Positions 23,536 to 36,851 are shown, counted from the stretch's first letter. The stretch is DNA of 64,000 bases from Xiphias gladius (GCF_016859285.1 NC_053417.1:13340706-13404705); one strand, 5' to 3'. Numbers and translations are program-made. The notes: generated by a model from the letters alone, not told the origin.

Positions 23536-25696
23536 TCATCTATCATTCCCGGCTCGGCCGGTGCCGTCTTCTTCTCTCTGTGTGGAGGTGTCCTGTCCCG
23601 GCAGCAGCCCGTGAGGGGCGTCATGCGAGTGCTCTGCCTCTGTTTGACACTTGGAGCTGCAGCAGAGCGCACTGCACAGGCGTGTGCGGATTGGCTGAGT
23701 AAACAATACAAACATGATGCAGTTGGCTGCTCCCTGCGAGGTGTTGCCAATACCCTGTTGGGTCCAAGCAAATATCTTTGAGAGCGGTGTAGCAGTCATA
23801 CATCATTACATTGGAATAAAATGTCCCTTAATGGGTAGAAAATGTAACAAAACCTCTTAATATTATTATTTGGTAAAGAGTTATTCAATATTTGTATTTT
23901 ACTGCAATATTCATTTTTATTGACAGATAAAACAAATTTTCTTCTGAATTATTGCATTATTATATCAACAAATTGAAAAAATTACACACACTTATAGTAA
24001 CAATTTAATGTAATAAAGTGTTTAGGAAGTTATTACATAAAGTTTTATTACATTTTTAAACCATTTAGAGTCACTCCTTTAAAAGAAGCTTTTTGTACAC
24101 TCACATGTAGAGTGACCAGCACTGGGCTCTGTCTGGCCGAAGAGCCCGCTAGCAGCAGTATGAAGCGCACTGTGCTCCAAATGCGCAGGACGATGAAGAT
24201 GACAGGAATAAGTGTTAGCTTCCTGTCAGCCATGGAGGAGAAGGAGCTGGACAGAGGCCTGTTGGCCAAAATGGGACGGTACTCGGACAGGGCAGCATGC
24301 TGCACCAGACAGAGTGCACAGTGTGAGATGAGATTTTATAGTAGCCGGGGAAAAAAAGAAAAGAGAAAAAAGAAAACACGAAGCTGAAACGCACGAGTAA
24401 GAATAAAACTAAAAAGAATGAGATGTGTCATCAGAGATAGCAGCTCATGGCAGCTACTTGAGGCAGGCCAGCTGCTGTAGGATAGAATGAAATGAAAAAT
24501 AGAAAATAAAGACAAGTAACTGCCACTGAGTTCTTGACCATTGTTTTAATGTGCTCTTTGTAAGCTTCCTATCTTCAAAAACGTGTCGATGGATTTCAAT
24601 AAAATCTGCAGGCCCTGGGTCAGTGAACAACTTAGTTTTTGGGTGGGAATGCTATATATTATTATAATAATATATTTTTTCAATGTTCTCATGACGTTTT
24701 GCACCTACTTGGATGAAAAGAATATCTGACTCAAGCTTCCTATTCTTCTCTATCAGTATATATATATTCTGATGGTGATCCAGACCCAAATGGGCATTTA
24801 AAGGTTTTTTACTTCTGTCCATTAAAACAAAACAAAAAATTAGAGGGTTGTGTTGCTATGGCTGAGGTGTCATATATTTTTGCAGTTAATATTATTCATC
24901 TAACATAGAGAATTGAATATGATCAATCCTGGAAAGGTTTTTATGGTTGGGGGAAACAAATTATGTACATGAGAAAAATTAAACATGCAGGGAGCAAAAT
25001 AAAACATGTAGATGATTCTGCTGTTGTTGCCGATTGCAAATGGTGTCATTAGAGCTAGCAGCGAATTTACTCTGCAGGTACACAAAAAACGAAACCTGGT
25101 TTGGTCCTCACCGCTATGTGGATGTGCCTCTTGATCAGGATGTAGAGGACAGGGAGGGTGAGGTAAGCCAGGAACTCCCAGATCTTTCCGGTTAGCAGCA
25201 TCCACAGGATCCGGTCAGGAGCGTGGATCTTGACCCAGCACCAGCCCACCGACACCTCTGACGCGTCGTAGCCGATCTTGTTCAGGGACACGGCTGCAAC
25301 AGTGATGATCAGAGGAACCCCCCAGCTAGACAAAACAGAGGGTTTACAGTTTTAAAAAAACAGAACTGCTTCAAAGGTCAACATCCTATTTTTAAACATG
25401 TCCAAACAAGTTTGCATGTAAATGTTTGGTGGGTTCAACACCAACAGATATTGCAAAGACATGTGACACCATGTGATAGATTATCTAGTGCTTAAGGCTG
25501 CTACATAGAGTACACACTGCAGAGTCAGTCATAAAATTAACAAAGTGATTTCGCTACTTGAAGAAGCAATGTTCGCCATGCCTCCTCCAGAGGGAGAACC
25601 TCTCTTTTTAAAACACCTATTTAAAATAATACTATATCTTCATGGCAACACATGGCTTGTTGGCTCGTTATAAATACCACTATGCTCAGTGCCGAG

Positions 25697-25759
<63 letters not shown>

Positions 25760-27052
25760 GTATACAAGCCTCTGTGAATGGCTCTGCTGTGTGATCTTTG
25801 ATTCAATGGAGCATTTGAGAATTCCCAGAAACAGAATTAGAATGACACTGCGGTGAGGCATACCCAAGGGTGAAAATGTTCTTGTCCAGAAATAGGTCGA
25901 CTGCGACACTCCAAAGTGTGGTCAGGTGCATCATGTTTGCTTCACGTATCCTTGAGATGGGTCTAGAACTTGACCAGAGTCCACCTCTGGCAAATTGAAT
26001 TGACTGGACTTAGTTTAGAAAGGAACACAACTGTGTTAATAAGGTCCCACGATTCACACTGGATGTCGGGACAAAAACCAAGCCCTGAAGTCCGAGGAAC
26101 TCTCTGCAGACCTCAGCGATAAAACCGTGTGGAGGCACTGATCGGGGCAAGGGTATGAAACCATTTCTAAAGCTTTGAGTGTTCCCAGAAGCACAGGGGC
26201 CTCAATAATTGTGAAAAAGAAGAAGTCTAAGTTGGCCATCCAGCCGAACCCACTAACCAAACAACCGCCAACAGCTTCTTGTCCACGTTGCATGATTTTA
26301 ATCTAAAACTGGGGACTGTTTATGCAGTGGGTGGACTCCAAAATGAGCATGAAGGTGGTGTGAAATATCTAGAAAACAACATGAGAAAGTTATCGCGGAA
26401 AAAATCTTAATAGCCGAGTTGGCCACGCTGCCTACACTTTAGAGACGGTCCCTAACTTCAGTTCATCATTTTCCCAGTGTACTGGCCCCAAGGTTTTCAA
26501 AGCGTTGCGGTTTAAAAAAGGAAAGAAAGTAAAAAAGTCACCTGGGCAGCATCAATAAAGCTTTATTAATATAACGCACAACAAGTCTGGTGGGGTATCG
26601 AGACTTAACCTCGCCGACTGTCCACAGCGCAGGTGTTGGGCCAGAGCCAGAAGCACAACCGACCCATGTACTCACCTGACCAGGTGGAAAACCAGCACCA
26701 GGCTGTCAGCGACTCTTTGGCTGGACCTGACGATGAAAACGTACAGGTAGACGGCGATGCCCATCGTCCAGAAAAAAGAGCTGGTGTTGGCGAAAGTGGA
26801 TATGGCTCCTTGAACGACGCAGTCCAGCGAGTCGGTGCTGAAAACTCTCCAGACTCCGAAGGCGTAGGAGACGGCGGACAGCCAGTCGGACACCGAGAGG
26901 CAAACCAGCAGCCTCCGCGGAGTCGTCCGCAAGTCCGGCCAGATGATGTAGGTGAGGATGATCAGGGACGAGCCGAGGAAGGAGAGCGCGCACGAGCACA
27001 AAACCACCACCTGCTCGGACAAGTACACAACCGTGTGATTCCCGTTTGCCAT
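23536..27052 (-). CDS. gpr157: G-protein-coupled receptor 157 (4 coding exons, 334 aa)
   Basis: Exons in transcript order: 27052-26676, 25325-25112, 24299-24105, 23754-23536. All junctions are GT-AG with matching phases. The seven-helix receptor aligns by eye along its length with human GPR157 (335 aa). Marker segments are QGAISTFANTSSFFWT, KIGYDASEVSVGWCW, LWMLLTGKIWEFLAY, ALSEYRPIL, SMADRKLTLIPVIFI, RIWSTVRFILLL and NCIMFVLFT. The cytoplasmic tail is short and polar. GPR157 is an orphan receptor reported to act in primary cilia of neural progenitors through Gq. The start at MANGNH was chosen because the N-terminus then has the length of the human protein. An in-frame ATG exists farther upstream (27133), but its added residues look like GC-rich untranslated sequence. 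Confidence 0.93.
25699..25756. repeat. (GT)n microsatellite in gpr157 intron 1
   Basis: Uninterrupted GT dinucleotide tract of about 58 bp in the intron between coding exons 1 and 2. Confidence 0.95.
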
Positions 27053-27360
27053 CGTCGGCGTCGGTCGCGCATGAGCCACGGTCCCCGCAGGGACACCGCC
27101 GTCTCTTGGCGAGCGTGCGGCGAATGTCTGCAAACACTCTTCCGACGAGCAGACTAGTCCCCCGCGTCGTGCATTCCGGGCGTCCCCGCAGTCTCTCCGC
27201 GCCGTTGTCCCTTAAAACACTGGGTCGAGTCGGGCCATAGCACGTAAACTCACTTCACGGCTTCTCGAGCGGCCGAGGGAAAACTTTCCTCTCCGGGCGT
27301 AACCCCTCCCTCCCCGCCGCCTCTCGTCGCCTCTCGTCGCCTCTCCTCGATGCACCAACC
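27053..27360 (-). promoter_or_regulatory. GC/CpG-rich promoter block of gpr157
   Basis: The 300 bp before the gpr157 start are rich in CG dinucleotides (CGCCGTTG, CGCGCCG and a tandem CCTCTCGTCG pair near 27320-27340), unlike the AT-rich flanks. This fits an unmethylated CpG-island promoter without a TATA box. The CpG-rich block continues into exon 1. Confidence 0.6.
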
Positions 27361-29094
27361 CGGAACCCGGAGCAGAGGTCAGTCAGCTGGTAGTGGGCAG
27401 ACTCATGTTGGGCTATTTTTGGCTCTAATGGGCTTCACTGATGTGACCCCAGTCAAGCTATTGCATCGGGGTTTGTCACATAAGAACAGCTGACAGCGAG
27501 TGAAAATGTTTTTTCTCATTCCAGGCATGGCATGTATAAGAAATCACCCTGTTATGCAACCTGCCATTTCAAGCACATAAAGCACAGAGCACTAGTCAGA
27601 TCATTTAGCAGTAGTAGTAAAGAATACTACAACTGATAGTTATTTTTTAAAATTTGATTACCACATGTAAAATGAAAAGAGTGTCCTCTTATAAAATACA
27701 TCTAAAAAAAAATATTCAAAAAATAGTAACGTAAAAGATATTACATCAGTTACAGTATAAAGTCATACCAACATAAAGAGAGTCAGAGAGTACATAAAAA
27801 CTTTAAGTAAGAGAAGCTAATATAATATAATGATAAATGAATCACTTAAAAGCACATTTGCCCAAGGCCCGTTGGAGCTTGAAGTTATCAATAAAAAATT
27901 AAAATGATATCTGAAAGCAGCTGGAAACCAGGCTAGAGACACAAGGATCCGATATCGCAGCAGCAGGAAAAATATTATCATTAGGACTGCAAATAACAAA
28001 TCTTTAAATAGTTTTATTCAGTTTCATTCTTTTGGATAAATTGAACAGCTGTTCTCTCAGTGAAATGTACCAGAAAAAAAAAAAAAAAGCCTTTCAAATT
28101 TCTCAGAGCCAAAGGTAATATCTGCTCCTTTGGTCCAAAATCTCAAGGTGTAAAATTCAGAGAGAAAAAAAACAGAGAAAGTGGTGAATCCACCAGTTTG
28201 AGACCTGGAAGCAGCGAGTGAGTGGAATGATCAATCAAGTAACAAAACTGCTGCCAATTAATTTTGAATGAATTGACTAGTGGTTTCAGCTCTAACTAAT
28301 CTACTGTATTGTCAACCTTAGGGTGTTCCAGTGAACATACAGCCTATTCCCCAGCCCTGTGTCGTCTTGCTAACTGGTGAAACATACTGAAACCTCAGCC
28401 GTAGACGGCTGGAAAACAATAGCACATATTTTGATTTTAAAAGTAACCCGTCCAACATGTAAGCTGTCCACTGTAGGGCCGAGACAGTCACGCCGTGTGA
28501 ACGGGGACCGTCTGAGCTTTCTGGCGTAGTAAAGGAATTTTTAAATAAAAATCACGCGTTAAATTCAAAATTTTCAGCTGATGGTTACATTATTCATCAA
28601 AGTAAATTTCCTTGTAATCCAACAGTTCATTGGGCTCACAGGCCCCTCAATAATTAAGTAAACATTTCTGGCCTTTTTTTGAGTAATGAGGAATGTCTGC
28701 CGCGCTTCCTGTCGAGCAGCTGTTAATTCTTTTGTGGCCTTGTAATTGTAGTTTACCAAAGAGCTGAAGCGTAGAAGTATTTAAGGCCATAAAGCAGTGA
28801 CCTTGTGTGAGAGCAGGACTTTACTGCTTCTGCATTGCTGCAGCCCAGAAAAAACGGCATCCGCTTTTTGTGTGCTTAAAGCACTGTCACGCTGGTCCCC
28901 CTCCTGCAGCCTGCTGCAGACACGTATGCATTTATCACCAGAATCACCCGCGACCAACAATCAGTTTTCCAAAACACCAAGCTCGCATCAAGTGTTAATA
29001 AATTCAGCAAAGAATTCTGGGTTTCTCTAGACAAAATACATTTTTTGGATCTTAAATCAAGAGCACACCATACATTCAGCCTCGTCTGCATTTG

Positions 29095-29129
<35 letters not shown>

Positions 29130-29831
29130 TCTACAGTTTTCCATAATTACAAAATGCTTCTGTACTGTGAAAACAAATGAGGCAAATTAATAAAACAGTC
29201 CTTACGTAACTTTTATTTACCCCCCTTTTTTTTTTACAATATTAATTTATGACATGAAGAAATTATAAGCCTGCACTGATAAATTAGAAATTGACATTAT
29301 TCACTATTTATGTCTTAGCAACCCAAGAAAATGCTTAAAGCAAAAATACATTTTGACCCAAAAACATCATGCATTTGCAACTGAAAAATCAGAAATCTTA
29401 GATCATGGTAAGCCAGACATTTTTTCTGACTGAAATGGATTTTAGGCTGTCTCAATGAAAAAGAAAAAAGGAAAAAAAAAATACAACGTAGGTTTTGAAA
29501 ATCGCTGCAGTGTTTGATGAACAAAAGCATGCTGGGAGGTTGCTTTCAGTCACAAGATGGCAGCAGAGGATCATAAAAGTACAAAACAAGGTGTAGAAGT
29601 TTGATGCTTTGATCCAATTGTAAATATCGTAGAGGCTGTAAACAAGAAGGCCATGCTCTCAGTCGATCTATCTTCAATTAATTCTGTATGGGGTCCTCAG
29701 CTCTTGTTCATTTCTACAGTGTCAGCACACGTAAAAACTTACTGTAGCAGCAGGATCCTTGTTTGCTACAATGCTGGTTTGCATGTCTTCCCCTCCTCTC
29801 GTTCCTTCTCCCTGTGACGGCTGTGTTCCCA
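27361..29831. other. Spacer between gpr157 and mir-34a, no gene
   Basis: No exon recognised. It holds a possible partial end of repeat family C near 28225-28300 and a (GT)n tract at 29096-29128. The pri-miR-34a transcript runs leftward through the microRNA, so its 3' part should lie here. Confidence 0.4.
29096..29128. repeat. (GT)n microsatellite
   Basis: Uninterrupted GT tract, about 33 bp. Confidence 0.9.
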
Positions 29832-29941
29832 GGGCCTCTTATTGCGAAGAATTTCTGCGGCAGTATACTTGCTGATTGCTTCGTTCTCACTCCTCACAAC
29901 AACCAGCTAAGACACTGCCAGAGAAACACCCACAGCACCCG
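29832..29941 (-). ncRNA. mir34a: mir-34a precursor hairpin
   Basis: Read on the minus strand, the 5p arm at 29920-29899 matches vertebrate miR-34a-5p over all 22 bases (seed GGCAGTG, then TCTTAGCTGG). The 3p arm at 29878-29857 matches miR-34a-3p except at its last bases (CAATCAGCAAGTATACTGCC). The arms pair around a 20-nt loop. Flanking bases also follow the human precursor: GTGTTTCTC before 5p and AGAAATTCTTCGC...GGCCC after 3p. miR-34a is a p53-induced microRNA that represses cell-cycle and survival mRNAs. Its place between gpr157 and spsb1 and its orientation match human MIR34A. Host-transcript exons could not be located. Confidence 0.97.
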
Positions 29942-31740
29942 CATCCGACAGATCCGTCCCTCCGCCTGCCTCTGCCCCAGCAGGATCCTGACTGGTCTGT
30001 GCCGTGCACTTTCCACCTGTGAGTCTGGCGCTACGGACGCTCGCGCTTTTCATGCCCGGCGTTTCGGTGGTGGTCGTTGGAAGGCAACGGCCTCGCACTG
30101 AAAGCCCCCCAGGGGTGGTGTGGTCCTATGCCAACAGCCAGAAGCTCTAGAAGAGAAGTAGGAAATAATGATTGAGTAAAAACTGGTTCATGGAATAAAG
30201 CTAATCTGGTCAGATAAATTCCCATGTACACTTAAAAATGAATCTTAGAAATCTTAAATCAAGATTTTAAGAGTCATCCTGCCCCGTCTTCCTCAGCTTT
30301 ATATAACTGCGATGCATTGATGAGTGCTCGCTCTGCTGTTCAAAGTGACCCAAAGCTTGCTCCCAAACAAATCCTTGATACTCTTCTGGCCTTTTGTGCA
30401 GCATCACTTTAAGTGCACACAACTTGGGCAAACACAAACACCCCCGAACTAAGAATAGACTTGCCATGACTCATGATTTTGCAACAAAAAGCTCCGTTTG
30501 ATTTAGCTCTCATCTATTTGTGTGTGTCTCTCTGTTCGCATGAGCGCCATATAACGCAAGTCCCTCTGTGTGTGTGTTTACGTTCCCAGGGGACAACAAC
30601 TAAAATCCCCCTTGCTATCACTTGCGTTTGCTGGCTGCAGTGCCGTTTCGAGCAGGCCGTCCTTTCCGTACCGTCCTCTCGCTGTGGACTCTGCCTTGCT
30701 GACAGGACAGACTAGGATACTAGGCAGCGATCCGCAGTCGCTGGCAAATGAGGGAAGAGAGGGAATTAGGAGGGCGAAAGAGAGGTGACGGGAGGGATGT
30801 TTGGAAAACATACAGTTGGCTGAGCGTCCTCTGTCTGGTGTAGCCTTGATGTTGAAATCCACAGCGAGGCTATTTGTGGCCCTCCACGTCTGCTTTTGCT
30901 GTATGTCATGATGCATTTTTTTGCCTGTATAACTGGAAATTCCTTGCTTGGTTGGAGGTTGGAGCATGTGGACTTTATCTGATGTCCAAGAAAAAATGGA
31001 GATATTTCTAAGAAATATGATACAGATTTTTGACACAACACGCCCGCTGACGCTAACACTAAATGCTTATTTGTCTGCCCCTGTCTAACACACGCGATTA
31101 CAAGTGATGTCCACAGACAAACAAAGAGACGCCTCTTGACCTGCTTTCAGTTGCCAAACAGCTGTGTCCACGTCCCTTCGTGTCTTTGTGGCGAGCCAGA
31201 CGCTGCCTTCACTGAGCACATGATGACAGGAATTCCTTCCTGCTCAGGGCTTGATGTAATCCCTAATACAGGATTGAGGAATGCCGGTGAAAACAACACC
31301 CAGTTCGCTAAATGAATGAGCGGCTGCCTCACTGCTTCTCACAGCAAACAGCAGCAGCAGGAACAGCAACGAGCCTTGACTCACAAACCTGTCCGCAAAT
31401 ATGTTTCGGGCCTCAGGCTGGGTTCAGTTTTACGGACGGATTTTTTTGTCTTCCTGTCTCCGTACTATTGGCCACACTAAAACAATAAATGTTGTGGGGA
31501 ATTTGTTTCTAATAGTCTGAGGTGTGGATGAATATCGCACACGCTATTTCAGTAGGGAACCTAGAGGAGCATATTTTAAGGTTTGCCAGGTTTAAAGTCA
31601 TGTTAAATACACCTTCCTTTAGACAGTTCTTTTTAGTTATACTAACGTGAAATAGCTATAGGATGAAATTATAGATATTAATATAACTGATACAAGTATG
31701 ATTAAGAGCTACAGAGATATCCAGATGAAACAACGTGACC
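29942..31740. other. Spacer upstream of mir-34a, no gene recognised
   Basis: Mostly unique sequence, moderately GC. Its first few hundred bases may hold conserved microRNA-processing context. No protein-like exon, tRNA or p53 full site was found by eye. Confidence 0.35.
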
Positions 31741-32056
31741 GGGGCTGCAACTAATGATTATTTCCATTATTGATTTACCTGACAATTTTTTTTTGGCCCA
31801 AAATTGGCTTAAGATGTCAGAAAATAGTGAAAAATTGTCTTCAGTGGTCCATGGTGTCCAAAGAGTCCAAAAGCCAAATTATTCAGTTTACTGTCACATA
31901 ACACAAAGGAAAATCCTCACAATTATGAAGCTGGAACTAGGAAATGTTTTGTGTTTCTGCTTGAAAAATGACTCTAATGAATAATCAATTATCAAAAAAG
32001 TTTCAAATTAATTTTCTGTTGATTGACAAATCAAATAATCGACTGTCTCACCTCTA
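31741..32056 (+). mobile_element. Palindromic MITE of the GGGCTGCAACTAA type (family C, copy 1)
   Basis: Starts GGGGCTGCAACTAATGATTA and ends near ATAATCGACTGTCTCACC, with AT-rich near-inverted ends (ATTATTGATT / AATCAAATAATCGA). The internal AAGAGTCCAAAAGCCAAATT block is shared with copies at 47750-48125 and, inverted, 62478-62840. A common teleost non-autonomous family; no coding capacity. Confidence 0.75.
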
Positions 32057-32519
32057 AACATGATGAAAGTTGACAGCATATTTGATATTTGAAGTTATAC
32101 TTTACAGATTCTCAATTAATAATATACGATGAAAAGCCTTGTTTACTTTGTCAGATAACAAAAGTGGCAACAAATATTCTTAGGACTATTTACCTCATCT
32201 TTGATCTGATATTTCCTATTTTCCTGATTTAAATTATACTTATACTTAATTATACTTACTAATTATTTATATATTTATGTTGTTATATTAGCCAAAGCTC
32301 TTTCATTGAGATGGCATTGAACGCTAATGCACTTAAGAAGCTGGGCTTATTTTATTAGACGACTTGTTAAAAAAAAATTGTCAAAAAATGTCCATCAACG
32401 CTGAGCAGATCCAAACGTGACGTCCTCAAATGTTTAGTTTTGTTCATTCAAAAGTCCAAACCCAAAAATATAACGTTAACAATAGAACATTAAAAAGAAA
32501 AGCAGGAAAGGAAAAAGAG

Positions 32520-32636
32520 ACTATTTGGCAGTTTTTTTCAAAAATGACCGAAACAATTAATCAGTTATCAAATTAGATGTTGATTATTTGTGCAGATCAA
32601 ATTATCAATTAATTAACTAATTGTTTCAGCTCCAAA
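32520..32636 (+). mobile_element. Partial right end of repeat family C (copy 4)
   Basis: The segment ending AATTAACTAATTGTTTCAGC matches the right terminus of family C. The left part is missing. Confidence 0.55.
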
Positions 32637-32820
32637 TATTTGTAAATTTATCAGTTTATTAGGGGTTTAACATCTACAGTGTGAAATGTAATAGTTCACA
32701 TTATGCACGTAGTGTTTGTCTGAGAGTTACCATGGGTCTCCGCTGTTACAACAGCAATGCTCCTTCATAAGTCCACAGTTCTTGACACGTTCAACCTACG
32801 GGCAACAGTTCACCGCAACA

Positions 32821-32856
<36 letters not shown>

Positions 32857-34659
32857 GTATACACCCCAACCCCAGATCCACTTACACTTCCTGAATGTGC
32901 TGGATCCCTCTGCTGTCAGGCCTCGGATGGTAAAAAAAAACACTCCCCCCTGCTACCCAACATCCCCAATCCTGCGGCCTTTGCTTCACATCCTCGCCCC
33001 TCCTTGCTCCTCTCCGCTGTGCATTTCTTGGTTGCTCTAGTGTCAGCTAACAACGCTCAAGCAGTCATGCTTTCCTGCTCGAGTCCCATTCCACAGACCT
33101 AATCATCTTATGGCTAACAATGACATTAGTATTTGCCACAGAGCCATGTTTCTGAGCGGTGCTACACATGACACGCGCACTGACGGCATGCCTGGCGCTG
33201 GAACTTAGCCTCTCTTGAGGTTTATGTACCACAAGGATGTATACTGATTTTTCTTTTTGTGTTTTCGTTTCAAATTAGAAATTCAAAACCAACATTGGAA
33301 GCACTTTAGCTTGATAGAAGATTATTTGAAAATCCTAGGTCACAACACATATTCTCTACCTTCCTTGTCAGTTTTTTCATTAAAAAAATTTTTTTTTGGA
33401 GAGTAGTAATCACTTATCGGTATTGTATGTCAAACTGTTATGTGTCAATAATAATAATGGTTTTGATTCTTACACATGGAGCGCACTACCCCTGGTTACC
33501 AGAAAACAGACTTGCCCCAGTAACTATCTGCTTGCTTGGCCACACGCAGGTAAAATACACAGATCATAATGCACAGGACACTAATTTGACTAACTTGAGC
33601 GATAAATGTGTTTGAGTTTTAACAGGTCCGCTTTGAGTTTTTACTGTAGAACTAATAACTAGCATGTTGTGATTGTGTGTCTGGTACAGGTAAGGTTGTC
33701 CTTTTCTGCTGGTCTCTGTACTGTGTGTGTAATCTTATGACGCATCCTGTCTCAAGCACCGATGGCGCTTCTCTTTTGAGACCGAGACCTGTTCAAATTT
33801 TCCGTCACACCACCACTCATGGCTGATTGTCGCTTTACAAGCAGCAACTCAAATCAGCTCTGTCTCTTGCTTTGTATTTAACCAGGCACAAAGCAGCTAC
33901 GAGAAATGAGGAACTCTGAATTCTTTATCTCTTTGGTCGTGGCTTTTCAGGAGGGGGTGGGTGGGGGGGGGGCCTGCAGGGTCTCCTGATGGAAACCGGC
34001 TTTCATTCTGAAAAGAATGACAAAAATCAGCTGTCCTTCTCTGTGAGGATCAAACTCTAGTCAGACAACGATCGTTGAGTCCCTGCGGACTTGTGAAAGG
34101 GTCACTGGTAACTGAGGAGGTTACTGTGCCACTGTGTGATTGGAAACTGCGTGTGTGAGTGTATCAGAAGTCTATGCATTCAGTAACCTTTTGTGTAGTT
34201 ACCATGGCATCATGCTAGCATCAAGACTCGGCTTGGACGCTTTCACAACACATGAGAGCTGTACGCCTCAAATGAACATTTTCTCATTTCTACTTCAATC
34301 AACGCAGAGGCCTTAATAAGCTGATCTGAAGGCCTCATATCAGCACCTTTTGATTTCCCCACACTAATCAGCGTTTCTGGTTTTACTCAAAGTAGAGGTG
34401 TGCTGTGCTCCCCTTTGAGGCAACACTATACCTAGACATTCACATATAGCCGAGTTGTAACATTCAACGTCAGAGGCTTCTAGTCACACACAGTTTGGAC
34501 ACTCACCAAGCAGCGAGGTAGCAGTGGTGCCCCTCCATCCACGCTCGTCCCCAGCAAGCCTTGACATCAACAGGAGTCCGTCCAGGGGTGCTGCAGGGCT
34601 CTCCCGTGTGTGCGTGTGGGTCACTTCATTCTGGCAAACTGTTGACCAAGAGTCTCTTC
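32637..34659. other. Spacer, no gene recognised
   Basis: Contains a (CA)n tract at 32824-32852 and a G-rich run at about 33951-33973. Nothing protein-like or RNA-like was recognised in the rest. Confidence 0.35.
32824..32852. repeat. (CA)n microsatellite
   Basis: About 29 bp of uninterrupted CA repeats. Confidence 0.9.
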
Positions 34660-34675
34660 TCTGTCTCTGTCTCTG

Positions 34676-34713
<38 letters not shown>

Positions 34714-34724
34714 TCTCCCTCTGT
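34660..34724. repeat. (CT)n polypyrimidine microsatellite
   Basis: CTGTCTCTGT units lead into about 30 bp of pure CT and then CCCTCTCTCC. It gives mirror-image polypurine on the minus strand. Confidence 0.9.
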
Positions 34725-36620
34725 GTGGCTGTCTCTCTCTGCTTCACTCAGGCAGCACAACAAGTCAAGGCATGTTCCAACACGCCACCAACAGCCGGAC
34801 CCGGTGCATGAGCCTGCTCCTAGACCAGAGGGGGAGGAGCAGAGGATCAGAGAGGGGGGAAACCCAGAAAAAGACACAGCATGACTCAGCCTGCTTCAGT
34901 CGGTTAGCATGCCCAGCTTTTACTTTAACACATGAGGGAGTTAGTGTTGGAAGGTACATTAAGATTAGTTCTCTGTGTGACATGTTTAAGTAGATTTTCT
35001 CCACAAAAAAGCAGAGTTGATGAGACGATGTGAGGGCCGACTGAAAAAGTGTTAAAGAGAAGAGGATTTTTGGATTGCACTGACTCTCCAGATCATCTTT
35101 GCTATGTCTCGGATCATGAAGGAGTCTGGTTTTCTGCAGGCAGTGACTTCTTTCCCCTTTCAACCTCTCTGTCCAGTGGGTTCACAGTGTTGTCTGTCTT
35201 TCTTGGCTAATGCTAAAAACCTCAGTTTTCACTGGTTTAAACTGAATGGATTAGGTAAATTTAATATATTAAATTCCGCCACAGTGTTGCTCTTCATTCA
35301 AACTCTTATTAGCAAGTAGTCCTACTTAATCTTACTCACAGCAGAATGAATAGTTCATAGAAGCTGTAACCGGGCACCAGCACAGCATAGTAATGAAAGC
35401 TGCTGATTCATCAAATCATCTTGTACAGTACCCGCAGTAGGTCACATCAATTACAAATGAAGCCCCTCTGTACGAATGATATGGCTGTAAACATCTCAGG
35501 GAATGCATGGGCAAAGATATGGAAAACGTGAAAAATATTAATATTGTCCTAGAGCAGTGACGTTTAATGTCAAATCTGAATGTAAAAGCAGTTTATTAAA
35601 GTAGCAGAGAAAGAATCCTCTATCTAATGGATCAGAGATATATACACAAATGTACACTGCATGCCGTTTAGCTAGACACATTAAACTGCATCAAATGCGC
35701 AGAATCATCACCATCTATGAGGCTAATTATGCGGAGCTGCTCTGATGCTAGCCAGGGTTTTTTTTTTTTGTTTTTTTTTTTTTACCAGAGGAGGGGTGAA
35801 GCCAGTTCATCACTGCTGTAGTGGAAGTTGATCACTAGGCAGATTCTGGGTGCAGCGGCAGGAACCAGCTCAGCAAAACTCACCTGCTACAACATGGTCT
35901 GAGTCTGAGGCTGCCTGAGCATCTCTAAAGCACCTCCACTTGTACACCACTGGTGCTGCGCTCCACCGCAGCCTGTCAACACACTGATGACCTTATCAAT
36001 GAAGGAGCAAAGTCACTCTAATGTTACCCCCAGAAAGAACTCAAAGCGCTCTTAGCCCTGCTCGGAGGTTTTGTCTTTTCCTCGCTGACAGCAAGTAGAA
36101 TAGCAGAGCAACTTTGTAAAAGAGCAGAGGAGGTGGATAGATGCCTGCAGATAGTTGCTTTAATTTATTGGAAGTGATGATGCGGCACTGCACTGCACAG
36201 CAGCGTTTTTGACAAAGAGCCAGCAGTAGTTTTGCCAACTGAGTTAGTTCTTAATTTATGGAAGCATGAACTATCTGTTTGCACAAGAAGTGAAATATGG
36301 ACAATCATTGAGCCAGCCCACCCAGAGGACATTATTTTCTGCACTTTATTAAGTAAATCATCACGTAAAACTGTAATTAGTCTTCCTACCTGGGACACAG
36401 ACTGCAGCTGAGGCCTCTCGCAGGCATCTGTGTCAGTTGGGGGGGGGTCGGGGGGGAAGGAACCCCTAGCCCAGCAAGTTCAAGGCTTGCTGCATTGATT
36501 ACATCATCGGAACTGGAGTGCTGGAATGGGACAATGCAGCATCAGAGGCGGGGGGACAAGCGGCTAATCTCACCATTGCCTCCCTGTGGAGCTCCATAGG
36601 CAGAGTGACTGAGTGAGTGA

Positions 36621-36624
<4 letters not shown>

Positions 36625-36702
<78 letters not shown>
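36625..36702. repeat. (GT)n microsatellite
   Basis: About 78 bp of GT with one interruption (GTTTGTGT), preceded by GAGT units and followed by CT-rich sequence. Confidence 0.95.
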
Positions 36703-36703
<1 letters not shown>

Positions 36704-36847
36704 TTTCTCTTTCTCTGTCTCTAAACTCAGCTTAGTCTGGCCCAGAGTGAGACAGCCCTCTCTCCCTCACATTTACGACCACTGTGTCATGTGACTGAAG
36801 GACTGTCTGTGTCTGAGAGAGAATTATACTCATCATGTGCATCTCCA

Positions 36848-36851
<4 letters not shown>

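Noticed and set aside
25640-25909. Open frame with a long His-Thr run
   Set aside because: It is a translation of the (GT)n tract in a gpr157 intron.
26633-27157. Long plus-strand open frame rich in polar residues
   Set aside because: It is the complement of GC-rich gpr157 exon 1, which has clear receptor homology on the minus strand.
34484-34884. Overlapping open frames on both strands made of Ser/Leu or Arg/Glu runs
   Set aside because: They are translations of the (CT)n microsatellite, not proteins.
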